The notes: a model not told the origin generated them from the letters alone. 64,000 bases of DNA from Chryseobacterium gleum (GCF_900636535.1 NZ_LR134289.1:930001-994000); one strand, 5' to 3'; shown: positions 35,851 through 44,884, counted from the first letter of the stretch. A program made the numbers and translations.

Positions 35851-37734
35851 TTACATATCCTGGAAATCAACATCTTCATTGGTAATCCTTACGATATACT
35901 CGATTCCGTCGATGGCCTTGGCTATGATCTGATTTCTGATGATATTGGCCATATTTTCCCAGTAGGCTCTTCCATAGAAGGAATAATTCTGAGGAACGAT
36001 CTCTACTTCAACGGTTCTTACGAAACCTTCTTTTGGTTTGTTGCTGATCATTGTCCCCCTTCTTACCCTTACTTCTTTTACCTCATCTTTCAGAATCATA
36101 CGGCAGTAATTTTTAACATCTTCCAAAGAGATAATTTTATCTCTGGTTGTCAGCGCGTATTTATAGGCCTGGATACTGTCAGTACCTTTCTGTTCTTCAG
36201 CTCCCCCTAAAGTTTCGGTAAGCAACACAACGGTTTGTGACTTCAACTGGTTGGAAAGTTCAGTTCCCGGGCGCATATGATTAGCCAGAGTGCAGTGTGT
36301 TACCCAAAAAGAGGCATAAGTATGGTCTGTTTTTTCTACAGGTTCCATGATCACGTAGTTCAATTCCTGTCTGATATTCCTTTTGGCATTATTGACTTTC
36401 TGAACCATAGATTTCATTTTATCTGACATTTCGCTGAGAACTCCTTTTACATTATCCCTGTTCAAAAGGGAAAATGCAGCAATTTCATCCCTTGTCAGTT
36501 CCAGAACATTGGCAATCATATCAACGGCATTTCTGCTGGTGAAGCGTTCCATACCTCCCTTTCTTACAGTGTATAACCCTTTTTTAAGATCATCAGCCGG
36601 CGTGAAAGGGATTTCAGTATATTTCCTTCCGTCACCGTCCTGCACTTCATCTACATACAGGAAATGCTCCCCTTCATCTGTTACCAAAGGAATATTATTC
36701 CCCATGATATCAAGGCTGTATTCTGTTTTTTTCCAGCCTCTGTTATATATCGGGAAAGCGTTCAGAACAAAGGAAAAATTGTCAAGGATTTCTGCTGAAA
36801 ATTGTGGTGGAAACTCAAAAGTAAGCCACAGATAACGTTTGTTATCCAGGAATTTAGTGATTTCTTCTTTTCCTGCCAGGAAATCAAGGTTTTGCGGAAG
36901 CTCTCCCGGTTCTGAAAACAGGCTTTGGGAGATTCCTGTTACTTCAATAAATTTATGGCGGTATATGCTTTTAATATCTTCAATAACCTTATTTCTGATG
37001 GACTGCTCTTTGAACATCTGTTCGTAGCCATCCGAATGACTTTCTGTGAGATAGCTTAATCCTTCTCTTACAAATAATGGATTACCGTTGCTAGAAACCG
37101 TGATGTAAGGTAGTAATTTGTATACAAAATCAAGATGCTCAAAAGCCGGATTGGAGCAGAAAATGCTCAGATATTTCGGAAAGTTCTCACTCACATATTT
37201 ACTTACATCTACTCCTATTGTGATTTTTCTGTAATCTTCAGGTCTGCCCTGAAATCTTGCAATAGGAATTTTATTGAATCGGTCGTCAATACTGTAACAG
37301 GTATTTCCAACAAACATAATGGACGTGTGAACTTTGTTGATTCTCACATTTCCTACAGGAGTAAAAGGAATGTTCAGCTGCTTGTCTGACTCTGATTTTA
37401 CAGTGGATGTCATCTGTTTACGGAAGAAGAATTCTGTATGTTCCAGTAAAATTTCAGAAGACTCATAAGGTTGTGTAAAAGCCACGGAATGAGCCGGGAT
37501 AGGATGTGTGTAAATAGAAGGTGTAAGCAGTTTTGCCAGCTTTTCCAATATACGGGCATTTACTGTCTGTATTTCATTATTCGCTTTGAAAACTTCTGTA
37601 CTGAATGCATCTATCAGCAGTTTTACAAAAGGATCTAAAGACTGCGGGCTTCTCAATCCCCATACTTTAGTTGCATTCTGCAGCATTCTTGCTTTTACAG
37701 ATTCTTTGGAATAAATATTCTGATCTAAATTCAT
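35851..37734 (-). CDS. tssF: Type VI secretion baseplate subunit TssF (Bacteroidota T6SS-iii type)
   Basis: 627 residues; wedge component of the T6SS baseplate. It begins MNLDQNIYSKESVKARMLQNATKVWGLRSPQSLDPFVKLLIDAFSTEVFKANNEI, the N-terminal signature of the Bacteroidota TssF family, with ILEKLAKLLTPSIYTHPIPAHSVAF soon after. No membrane segment. The gp25-like tssE gene lies 25 bp upstream on the same strand, so the two form a baseplate operon, but no other T6SS gene (tssB, tssC, hcp, vgrG, tssK, clpV) is in the window. Confidence 0.85.
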   Translation of the reverse strand: MNLDQNIYSKESVKARMLQNATKVWGLRSPQSLDPFVKLLIDAFSTEVFKANNEIQTVNARILEKLAKLLTPSIYTHPIPAHSVAFTQPYESSEILLEHTEFFFRKQMTSTVKSESDKQLNIPFTPVGNVRINKVHTSIMFVGNTCYSIDDRFNKIPIARFQGRPEDYRKITIGVDVSKYVSENFPKYLSIFCSNPAFEHLDFVYKLLPYITVSSNGNPLFVREGLSYLTESHSDGYEQMFKEQSIRNKVIEDIKSIYRHKFIEVTGISQSLFSEPGELPQNLDFLAGKEEITKFLDNKRYLWLTFEFPPQFSAEILDNFSFVLNAFPIYNRGWKKTEYSLDIMGNNIPLVTDEGEHFLYVDEVQDGDGRKYTEIPFTPADDLKKGLYTVRKGGMERFTSRNAVDMIANVLELTRDEIAAFSLLNRDNVKGVLSEMSDKMKSMVQKVNNAKRNIRQELNYVIMEPVEKTDHTYASFWVTHCTLANHMRPGTELSNQLKSQTVVLLTETLGGAEEQKGTDSIQAYKYALTTRDKIISLEDVKNYCRMILKDEVKEVRVRRGTMISNKPKEGFVRTVEVEIVPQNYSFYGRAYWENMANIIRNQIIAKAIDGIEYIVRITNEDVDFQDM

Positions 37735-37758
37735 AATTTTCTTTCGCTGTTAAAAATA

Positions 37759-38199
37759 TTAATCAATAGACATTGGACTTAGAAACAGTTCCGTTGAAAA
37801 ACTGAAACGTTCTCCTGTTTCTTCCATTTTTGCATTGATGGCAATTCTTACTTTCTTTTTAATTTCGGTGTGTTCTTTAGTATCGTAGCTGTGCTCTACA
37901 AATTGTATATGAGCATCAATCTGCGGGTTCACGATTCTTGGTTCATATTCCTGAATCTGCCTTCTTAAGCTTTTGATAAAAACGCTTTCCCAGATGGCGC
38001 TTGTAACTCCATTATCAAATTCAAGGTTCCAGACATCGTTTCCATAGTTTTCATCATATCTGTTCTCCCCTTTTTTGGTGGTGATCAGCAGCATAATATT
38101 GTGGGCAATACTTTCCCCCATATCGCAGGTATCGATACTTCCGCCTTCGGTCATTAAAGTAGACGGTACGAAAGGCATTCTGTAATTTGGTGTATCCAT
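37759..38199 (-). CDS. tssE: T6SS baseplate gp25-like protein TssE
   Basis: 146 residues. GPW/gp25 family protein: GESIAHNIMLLITTKKGENRYDENYGNDVWNLEFD carries the conserved gp25 core (lysozyme-like fold without a catalytic role in the baseplate wedge) and ISIDPRI-like EYEPRIVNPQIDAHIQF follows. It stands directly upstream of tssF. Assembly onto a contractile tail inferred from family knowledge only. Confidence 0.82.
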   Translation of the reverse strand: MDTPNYRMPFVPSTLMTEGGSIDTCDMGESIAHNIMLLITTKKGENRYDENYGNDVWNLEFDNGVTSAIWESVFIKSLRRQIQEYEPRIVNPQIDAHIQFVEHSYDTKEHTEIKKKVRIAINAKMEETGERFSFSTELFLSPMSID

Positions 38200-38367
38200 A
38201 ACTTATTGTTTTTACTTCATGGTCCTGTTTAAAAACGAAATACCAAAATACGCATTTTCGGCAAATAACGGCTACAATACTTTAAAATATTATTGAAAAA
38301 ATAAGGGCCTTAAACCTGAATTGAAAGCCCTGAATATTCTATATTTCTTTTCTCCTGTATTCTATTT

Positions 38368-39786
38368 TTACTGATCTGCCTTTTTACGGTTGATAAAATA
38401 ATACACCGGAAGCCCGAGTAATACCAGTATAAAGCCAGGCCATGTATATTGCTGTTTGTAAATCAGCAATAAGATACAAAAACAGGTTCCTATCAAAAGG
38501 TAAATAACAGGCGTTACCGGATAAAGCCACGTCTTATAAGGTCTTTCCAGTTCCGGTTGTTTCATTCTTAAGTAAATAACTCCAAAAACCGTAATCATAT
38601 AGAACAGAACAATCACGAAAGAGATCATATCCAATAAATTTCCGTACTGCCCGCTCAGGCATAAAATAGAAGCCCAAACTCCCTGCATCCAAAGTGCATT
38701 TTCAGGAACTTCATTTTTATTGTTTTGTACTGCCGATTTAAAGAACATACCGTCTTTTGCCATCGTCTGGAAAACTCTGGCTCCTGCCAGAATGAGTCCG
38801 TTATTGCATCCAAATGTGGAAATCATTACCAATAAGGCAATAATAATGGTTCCTGCACTTCCAAATATATTCTGAGAGGCTGCTACCGCTACCCTGTCAT
38901 TGGCTGCAAATGCAATGCTATCCCTGTCAAGCGCATTCAGATAGACATAGTTTACAGCAATATAAAGAATCATCACAGCAGAAGTACCGTAAATCATCGA
39001 TTTTACTACATTTTTTTTAGGATTTTCAATTTCACCGGAAACAAAGGTCACACTTTCCCAGGCAACAGAACTGAAAACAGAACCTACCATGGCAGCAGCA
39101 ATTCCCCCAAGAAGAGTCATTCCTCCTATTGGTTCCCAGCCTTCTTTCAGGAAATTACCACTCAGATCTTTTTTAAGATTATTAAAAGAATCCGTTCCCC
39201 AGCTGAAGTTTTCTGATAAATGAGAAACATCTACCAGAATAAAACCAGCAGCAATTAAGCCTAATAATGCTATAATTTTGGAACCTGTAAAGATATTCTG
39301 AAGGATTTTACCACTTTCTACTCCCCTGGTATTAATATAGGTAAGCAATAAAATCACTCCAATCGCCAGAATCTGGATCCATGTAATTTTAAATTCACCA
39401 CTTTGAAATATTGGTGCGGCATCATTCAATGACGGAACTAAATAAGCGGTAAATTTTCCAAAAGCCATCGCCACCGCTGCAATAGTTCCGGTTTGTATTA
39501 CCGTAAACAGACCCCATCCGTAAAGAAATCCCATTTTTTTTCCGAAAATCTCTTTCAGATAAGTGTATTGTCCTCCGGCCTTGGGAAACAGGGCAGACAG
39601 TTCACCGTAGCTTATTGCTGCTGCTACCGTCATTATTCCTGTAATCACCCATACGATAATCACCCAAAATCCTGTCCCCAGATTTCGCATCATATCAGCA
39701 CTTACAATAAAGATCCCGCTTCCAATCATCGATCCCATCACCAGCATGATGGCATCCCATAGTTTCAGTTTTTTCTGCATAGTCAA
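38368..39786 (-). CDS. APC-family amino acid permease
   Basis: 472 residues, 12 predicted membrane segments. The first helix has the family motif VMGSMIGSGIFI and the second ELSALFPKAGGQYTYLKEIFGKKMGFLYGWGLF. This is the APC superfamily (APA/LAT-like) layout; transports amino acids across the inner membrane, with substrate unknown. An in-frame Met at residue 3 (MQKKLKLW) is an alternative start. Not in a clear operon with T6SS genes: a gap of about 170 bp separates it from tssE. Confidence 0.9.
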   Translation of the reverse strand: MTMQKKLKLWDAIMLVMGSMIGSGIFIVSADMMRNLGTGFWVIIVWVITGIMTVAAAISYGELSALFPKAGGQYTYLKEIFGKKMGFLYGWGLFTVIQTGTIAAVAMAFGKFTAYLVPSLNDAAPIFQSGEFKITWIQILAIGVILLLTYINTRGVESGKILQNIFTGSKIIALLGLIAAGFILVDVSHLSENFSWGTDSFNNLKKDLSGNFLKEGWEPIGGMTLLGGIAAAMVGSVFSSVAWESVTFVSGEIENPKKNVVKSMIYGTSAVMILYIAVNYVYLNALDRDSIAFAANDRVAVAASQNIFGSAGTIIIALLVMISTFGCNNGLILAGARVFQTMAKDGMFFKSAVQNNKNEVPENALWMQGVWASILCLSGQYGNLLDMISFVIVLFYMITVFGVIYLRMKQPELERPYKTWLYPVTPVIYLLIGTCFCILLLIYKQQYTWPGFILVLLGLPVYYFINRKKADQ

Positions 39787-39900
39787 GTATAGGATTCAAA
39801 TATAATCAAATCTGCCGTTGATTTTCAAATTTGTTGAAAATTCCTTAAAAACAACTGCTTTTTGCCATTTTTTATTTCGTTATGATTCAATTTTAATTAG

Positions 39901-39908
39901 TATTTTTG
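39901..39908 (+). promoter_or_regulatory. Likely -7 box of the DUF4920 gene
   Basis: TATTTTTG matches TAnnTTTG; predicted start near 39913, about 10 nt before the ATG at 39923. No clear -33 TTG is seen. Confidence 0.45.
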
Positions 39909-39922
39909 GAAAAATTTTTAAC

Positions 39923-40420
39923 ATGAAATTCAAAACAATATTATTTTGTGTAGCATTAACAGTTTCTTCATTAACATTTGCCCAATCCGGTCCTCCGGAA
40001 GGAAAAGCTTTGGTAGGTGATACTTATGGAGCTCAGGTAAGTTCATCCGCTGAATCCAAAGCGATCACAGTAGATAAATTGAACAAAAAGCTCAAAAAAG
40101 ACAATAAAAAAGTGGAGAATGTTGCTGTTAAAGGCAAGGTAACCGATGTCTGCGACAAAAAAGGCTGCTGGCTTACCATACAGACGGAAGACAATTCTAA
40201 GTTTTTTGTGAAAATGAAAGATTATGCGTTCTTCGTTCCTACCGCTTTAAAAGGGAAAAATGTAGTATTGGAAGGGAATGCTGAGAGAAAAGTAACTTCT
40301 GTAAATGAGCAGAAACATTATGCGGAAGATGCTAAAAAACCTCAGTCTGAAATTGATGCGATCACTCAGCCTAAAGAAGAAATCAGATTTGTAGCAAATG
40401 GAATTAAAGTGGTTAACTAA
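39923..40420 (+). CDS. Secreted DUF4920 domain protein
   Basis: 165 residues from ATG 39923: signal peptide MKFKTILFCVALTVSSLTFAQ, then SGPPEGKALVGDTYGAQVSS and an OB-like part with VKGKVTDVCDKKGCWLTIQTEDNSKFFVKMKDYAFFVPTALKGKNVVLEGNA. The C-x5-C pair (VCDKKGCW) is the DUF4920 signature; a role in binding metals or redox is speculative. The upstream extension to 39818 is rejected because the -7 box lies inside it. Confidence 0.87.
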   Translation: MKFKTILFCVALTVSSLTFAQSGPPEGKALVGDTYGAQVSSSAESKAITVDKLNKKLKKDNKKVENVAVKGKVTDVCDKKGCWLTIQTEDNSKFFVKMKDYAFFVPTALKGKNVVLEGNAERKVTSVNEQKHYAEDAKKPQSEIDAITQPKEEIRFVANGIKVVN

Positions 40421-40442
40421 ACTTTATATTCTGAAATTAAGT

Positions 40443-40504
40443 TTTGGCTAAAGTCGGATGAATCTTTATTTAATGTAAATGGGCTAAAGCCCATTCCTAT
40501 TGAA
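40443..40504 (+). repeat. REP-like element, GGCTAAAGCC family, copy 3
   Basis: TTTGGCTAAAGTCGGATGAA, spacer, ATGGGCTAAAGCCCATTCC and TATTGA. The right hairpin keeps base pairing through compensating changes (TGGGC...GCCCA instead of CGGGC...GCCCG), which supports a structural role. Confidence 0.75.
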
Positions 40505-40547
40505 TATAAATTTTAATATCTCAAGTTTGGAATTTAGTTATAAAAAT

Positions 40548-40587
40548 AAAATCTCCGGCAGCCTTTCAGGGCTGCCGGAGATTTTTT
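40548..40587. terminator. Strong bidirectional terminator
   Basis: ATCTCCGGCAGCC, loop TTTCAG, GGCTGCCGGAGAT (13-bp stem), with A-run before and T-run after. Serves the convergent DUF4920 and M14 peptidase genes. Confidence 0.9.
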
Positions 40588-40608
40588 ATGAGGTTATTTA
40601 AAATTCTT

Positions 40609-41718
40609 TTAGTCTTCAATTTTAAAATCCACTACAGAATCCAGTTTTGGATATTTAGTTGCAGAAATAAATTTCTTGCCGGTGCAATCTATTTCCAACC
40701 AACCTTTCTTTTGTTTTACATCCCCGGCTTCCATTACAAAAGGGATAAAAGAAATATCATCTTTTCCTTCCTCTTTGATTTCCCTGTATTGAACTGCAAT
40801 GTCAAGAATACATTCATGGTCAGTATTTAATTTTACATTCCTGTAAATAATATCATAGTGGGTTTCCCTGTTCTCCGGAATTTCGAGGTAGGTTTCCCAG
40901 CCTGTAATATCAGAGTTGAGTTCACTGATTGCCTTCAGGGCATAATAAAGGGCAATTGTATAATATTTTCTGGTTCCTTTTCTGGTATAGTCATCCACAA
41001 AGTGTCCGCCTTCAAATAAAATAGTTGGCATTCCGGCTTTAATGAAATTGTCTCCTGTAGAAGTCGGATAGAATTCATCAGAATATCTTCCGATCTGATT
41101 AGGAATCATTTCTTTCAAATGATTGTATACACTTCCGATAACTGCCATACATTTTTTTCTGTTTTCAGTCACGGTACGCTCTACATTTTCGGACGGAGCT
41201 AAAAAGGAAAGTGTAGCAGGGTGAATACCATCAGTCGTAAAAATGGTTCTTTGCTCATGCAGGTTTAAAGCATAATCATATTTTTTGGAAGCAGCTGCTT
41301 TTTTCAGGAATTTGATCTCTTTACTTGCTTCGTTATGAAAATCTCTGTTCAGATCAATATCCGCGGCATTCAGTCTTGTCCATCTTTCAGATCCGTCAGG
41401 ATTCAGCATGAATATAAAATCAAGTTTTATTTTACTGAATAAATCCTCTTTCATTTCCGGAGCTTTATTAAGGCTTTCCAAAAGATCAAGCATAGCGTGC
41501 GTAGCATTGGATTCATTGCCGTGCATTTGTGACCAGGCCAGCACCTGAATGTTTCCGGTCCCGATGCTTAACTGATAAATCGGCTTATCTAAATAGGATG
41601 TTCCGATCTGCTGAATGTAATCGCTGAGATTTGCCTGTAGATAAGAAAATAATTTTTCAGGAGAAATATAGCGATTTGAGAAATCGGGGTTCTGAGAATA
41701 GATCTGTTCAAAATTCAT
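40609..41718 (-). CDS. M14-family zinc carboxypeptidase
   Basis: 369 residues from ATG 41718 (MNFEQIYSQNPDFSNRYISPEKL). Zinc and catalytic motif pieces: QMHGNESNATH (His and Glu ligands), LNPDGSERWTRLNAADIDLNRDF, YALNLHEQRT (third zinc His) and ILFEGGHF (catalytic Glu). This is the M14 carboxypeptidase fold; no signal peptide, so cytosolic. Target peptides unknown. The longer frame to 41820 begins upstream of a -7 box (TAAATTTG at 41742-41749), so it is rejected. Confidence 0.88.
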   Translation of the reverse strand: MNFEQIYSQNPDFSNRYISPEKLFSYLQANLSDYIQQIGTSYLDKPIYQLSIGTGNIQVLAWSQMHGNESNATHAMLDLLESLNKAPEMKEDLFSKIKLDFIFMLNPDGSERWTRLNAADIDLNRDFHNEASKEIKFLKKAAASKKYDYALNLHEQRTIFTTDGIHPATLSFLAPSENVERTVTENRKKCMAVIGSVYNHLKEMIPNQIGRYSDEFYPTSTGDNFIKAGMPTILFEGGHFVDDYTRKGTRKYYTIALYYALKAISELNSDITGWETYLEIPENRETHYDIIYRNVKLNTDHECILDIAVQYREIKEEGKDDISFIPFVMEAGDVKQKKGWLEIDCTGKKFISATKYPKLDSVVDFKIED

Positions 41719-41741
41719 TTTGCGAAATAATTTACAAGAAT

Positions 41742-41749
41742 CAAATTTA
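41742..41749 (-). promoter_or_regulatory. Likely -7 box of the M14 peptidase gene
   Basis: TAAATTTG on the minus strand matches TAnnTTTG; predicted start near 41737, about 19 nt before the ATG. An ACATTTGT motif lies just upstream at 41777-41784. Confidence 0.45.
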
Positions 41750-41820
41750 GCCATTTTTGGGCTAAAATTTAAATTAACATTTGTAAAAATCAGTAAAATG
41801 ATTGAATTTACATTTGACAC

Positions 41821-42658
41821 TGTGGTTTAAAATAGATTTACAAGATTTAATCCACATCAATTTTGAGTTAAATAATCCAGTTAACTTTTGTAACATTGTT
41901 AAACAGTACTGATGGACAAATTGTCTGTGGATAAAAATGTGGATTGCGAATAATTTAATTATATATAGTTAAAATATTTATATTCAGTAATTTATAAAAT
42001 TTATTTAAATTGTATTTATAACTATACTTTAAGTAAATATAATGCTGTATAAGGCCAGTTGAGCATTATTTTTTTAAACATCTTAATTGTGGAAAACTTA
42101 GATATCTATTTTCATATACAAATGTAAACACAATAAAAATAAGAGTTTCCGTGAAATATTTTTATTTTTTTATAGGTTTTTCGCAGGCATTTTAATGTTT
42201 AGAAAATTAAGTGGTTTAAGGTTAAGATTATTTCTCCCAATTTGATGTATATTTAGTATAAAATCTGTATATTTTACTTTTGTATATGGTCTTAATATGG
42301 CTTTTAATGGCATATAACAAGGAATTAAGCTAATTGGAATAAAGAAATGGAAATATAGGATATTAACAATGTAAACAGTAGATTTTAGGAGCTTTAACAG
42401 TAAAAATACAGAGCAAAATGAAGTGGATTTACAATATTAAACTTGTTTTTCAATAAATGTAAGGTTTAATCAATAAGCCTCATCAGAAATGATTTTAGAA
42501 TTAAATACAATTGTAATTTATCTACAAATCATTGTTTTAAAGTATATTGACTACTATTTACAAATGTATATAATTAAATTTCGTGTTTATTTACATTTGT
42601 ATTTTGCATTTGTAAATTATAAATGTTACATTTGTAAAATAATTAAAGGCTTATTTTT
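41821..42658. other. Long AT-rich intergenic region with DnaA-box-like sites
   Basis: 838 bp with no coding potential. On the M14 side are TGTGGATAA at 41926-41934 (perfect DnaA box on the minus strand), TAATCCACA at 41848-41856 and TGTGGAAAA at 42088-42096 (one mismatch each), and TGTGGATTG at 41938-41946 (two). A very AT-rich stretch (about 41950-42045) lies beside them. On the XRE side are ACATTTGT repeats and a promoter. The architecture resembles a replication origin, but no gene-orientation switch is seen around it. Confidence 0.5.
42557..42637. promoter_or_regulatory. Cluster of TTTACATTTGTAAA-like sites before the XRE gene
   Basis: Four near-palindromic sites: TTTACAAATGTATA (42557), TTACATTTGTAT (42591), GCATTTGTAAAT (42606) and TTACATTTGTAA (42626). 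The last overlaps a promoter: TTTG at 42603-42606, 20 bp, TACATTTG at 42627-42634, with transcription predicted near 42641. This is the layout of an autoregulated operator; binding by the XRE protein is inferred, not shown. Confidence 0.5.
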
Positions 42659-43195
42659 ATGAGTTTAAATGAAAGAATTTCAAAAATTATAGAGTATTCC
42701 AATCTTACTCCTTCCGAGTTTGCTGATGAGATTGATGTACAGCGTTCGTCCATTTCACATATCACATCAGGAAGAAACAAACCGTCTCTTGAATTTATCA
42801 TAAAAATAAAATCCCGTTTCCCGGAACTTCTATGGGATTGGCTGGTTACTGGCGAGGGGGAAATGCTGAAATCGCAATTGCCAGAAACAGAAATTAAAGA
42901 AGAACATACCGAAGAGGAGAAAATAAAAACAACTCCACTACCCGATCTTTTTACTATGATGAATGATGATGATGAATTCGGAAGTGAAGAAACGGAAGCT
43001 GAAGCTCCAAAATCAAGTGCTGGAGAATCGGTTATAACGGCCAAGGATAAGGCTCAGGAAAAAATATCGGATTCTCAGCGATTAGAAAATTCTGGTGATC
43101 AGATTTTAGGACAACTGTTTGGTAATCAACAAAGTAAAATAAAACGTATTGTTTTGTTTTACGAAAATGGAAAATTCGAAAGTTTTGAGCCTTAA
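42659..43195 (+). CDS. XRE-type helix-turn-helix transcriptional regulator
   Basis: 178 residues. N-terminal HTH (about residues 1-60: RISKIIEYSNLTPSEFADEIDVQRSSISHITSGRNKPSLEFIIKIKSRFPELLWDWLVTGEGEML). A long acidic linker (DDDEFGSEETEAEAPKSS) leads to a C-terminal motif KIKRIVLFYENGKFESF seen in related Flavobacteriia regulators. It has no phage neighbours. Probable autoregulator, with operator-like sites in its own promoter region. Followed by a terminator. Confidence 0.85.
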   Translation: MSLNERISKIIEYSNLTPSEFADEIDVQRSSISHITSGRNKPSLEFIIKIKSRFPELLWDWLVTGEGEMLKSQLPETEIKEEHTEEEKIKTTPLPDLFTMMNDDDEFGSEETEAEAPKSSAGESVITAKDKAQEKISDSQRLENSGDQILGQLFGNQQSKIKRIVLFYENGKFESFEP

Positions 43196-43198
43196 AAA

Positions 43199-43224
43199 AA
43201 CCTGATCAGAGAAATGATCAGGTT
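43199..43224 (+). terminator. Terminator of the XRE gene
   Basis: AACCTGATCA, loop GAGAAA, TGATCAGGTT, flanked by A-run and AAAAAA; directly after the stop codon. Confidence 0.75.
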
Positions 43225-43603
43225 AAAAAATATTTGAAGAAGAAAACTAAAGCTATTGCTTTATTTTATTTTTAAAAATTTTTGACAGGGTATCAGTTGA
43301 TCGAATTTATCTAATAATCATCTGCTCCTGTTTATAATTTTATAATGCCGGTTTTTTAGGTGGATAGTTACTGTGGCTATCAAATGGGCGAAATGTCCAT
43401 AAGACTTATCACAGTCAGTGAAAACATTCCATGTGCTAGTTTTTATGTCTTTATCAAATATAAATATTTAAAATCAAATCAGCAATAAAAATAAAATTAT
43501 TTTATATATAATCGATTTAAACAGTAAATAGATTAGTTATTTTTAAATTCAAATAAAATTCCATTTTTGGTTCAGCAATTAGGATATATAGAACCAATAA
43601 AAA
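43225..43603. other. Gene-free stretch
   Basis: About 380 bp between the XRE terminator and the terminator of the proline dehydrogenase gene. I see no open frame worth calling, no clear hairpin and no promoter pair. Confidence 0.55.
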
Positions 43604-43625
43604 AGACCCGCAAAAATGCGGGTCT
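43604..43625 (-). terminator. Terminator of the proline dehydrogenase gene
   Basis: AGACCCGCA, loop AAAA, TGCGGGTCT; on the minus strand it runs into TTTTTT. Lies 23 bp past the gene's stop. Confidence 0.85.
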
Positions 43626-43647
43626 GATTGATTTATTGAGAACAATA

Positions 43648-44820
43648 CTATGCTTGTTTCTTTCTTCTTTCCAGTTCTTTTTTGATCAGTCCAAGCTCTC
43701 TTCCGGTTTGTCCGGCCACAGAGGTATTTTCCTGGGCTCTTCTCGTCAGATAAGGCACAACATCCTTTACAGGTCCGTACGGAAGATATTTAGCCACATT
43801 ATAGCCTTTATCTGACAAATAGAAGGTGATATTATCACTCATCCCGTAAAGCTGCCCAAAATAGATATGCGGATTACCGCTTTCCAGAGATTTTGCCTTC
43901 ATTTTGTCCATAATCAGTTCCGAAGAGATCTCATTATGGGTTCCGAAAAACGCTGAAACCTTATCCAGATGCTCCATTACAAAGTCGATTCCTGCATTAT
44001 AGTTTTTATCTGAAGCTTCTTTTGTCGGCTGTATTGGATCTGCATATCCTTTTTCTGCTGCTCTGGCTCTTTCTTTTTCCATATAAGCACCACGAACGAT
44101 TTTATAACCGATGAAGTAATTTTTCTCTCTCGCTCTCTGAAGATGAGCTTCCATATATTCCAGCCTTCCGGTTCTGTACATCTGGATGGTATTCCAAACA
44201 ATAGGCTGCTGCTGATTGTATTTCTCCATCATCTCTTCACAAAGGTGGTCTGCTGCGTCCTGCATCCAGGTTTCTTCAGCATCTACCATTACTTTTTTAT
44301 CATTCTCATGGCAAAGACTACATACTTCATCAAATCTTCTCACCACTCTTTCCCATTCTTCTTTCTGGCTTGTTGTAAGCTCTGCCCCTTTTCCAACAGC
44401 TTCATAAAGATCAATTCTTCCGAAAGCGGTAGGCTTAAATACAATAAAAGGAATCGCCGGATTTCCTACTGAGAATCTTACAATGTCCTTAATTTCTTTG
44501 CACACTGCATCAAAAGTTTCCTCATCTTCTTTTCCTTCAATAGAGTAATCGAAAATACTTCCAACTCCTCTTTTGAAAAGCTGCTTCACAACTTTCATAC
44601 TTTCTTCACGGGTTTCACCACCGCAGAACTGCTCAAATAAGGTGTTCTTTACAATTCCTGTAACGAAAGGAAAATTGTTATGTACTGTGAAATTCAGAAC
44701 AGATGTTCCAAGGCTTGTAAGAGCGGGCTGTTCAATCATTTTAAACATCCAGTAAGCCTTTCTCAATTGTGCATCAGACTTGTCTGCAAATGCAATTTTA
44801 GTATCATTAAAAATGGGCAT
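43648..44820 (-). CDS. Proline dehydrogenase
   Basis: FAD-dependent enzyme that oxidises L-proline to pyrroline-5-carboxylate and feeds electrons to the quinone pool. 390 residues, monofunctional (no P5C dehydrogenase domain as in PutA). PRODH barrel signatures: KVMVDAEETWMQ, GYKIVRGAYMEKERARA (the RGAYxxxE motif), AFFGTHNEISSELI and a C-terminal YLPYGPVKDVVPYLTRRAQENTS with the R-R-x-x-E-N substrate loop. TACCTTTG -7 box at 44845-44852. Alone on its transcript. Confidence 0.95.
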   Translation of the reverse strand: MPIFNDTKIAFADKSDAQLRKAYWMFKMIEQPALTSLGTSVLNFTVHNNFPFVTGIVKNTLFEQFCGGETREESMKVVKQLFKRGVGSIFDYSIEGKEDEETFDAVCKEIKDIVRFSVGNPAIPFIVFKPTAFGRIDLYEAVGKGAELTTSQKEEWERVVRRFDEVCSLCHENDKKVMVDAEETWMQDAADHLCEEMMEKYNQQQPIVWNTIQMYRTGRLEYMEAHLQRAREKNYFIGYKIVRGAYMEKERARAAEKGYADPIQPTKEASDKNYNAGIDFVMEHLDKVSAFFGTHNEISSELIMDKMKAKSLESGNPHIYFGQLYGMSDNITFYLSDKGYNVAKYLPYGPVKDVVPYLTRRAQENTSVAGQTGRELGLIKKELERRKKQA

Positions 44821-44884
44821 TCCTATTTATTAAATTTAGTTATGCAAAGGTAATAATAACCTCAGTTTATTTAAAAGAATTTTT

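Noticed and set aside
35851..38199. A contractile phage tail or full T6SS cluster at this place
   Set aside because: Only the TssE- and TssF-like genes are present; no sheath, tube, spike or ATPase gene within the window.
42643..43044. Serine-rich minus-strand frame opposite the XRE gene
   Set aside because: Exact antisense shadow of the HTH coding sequence; low-complexity Ser content results from the acidic codons of the plus strand.
41821..43195. XRE gene as part of a prophage
   Set aside because: No integrase, capsid, lysis or tail gene nearby and no attachment-type repeats; the neighbours are ordinary metabolic genes.
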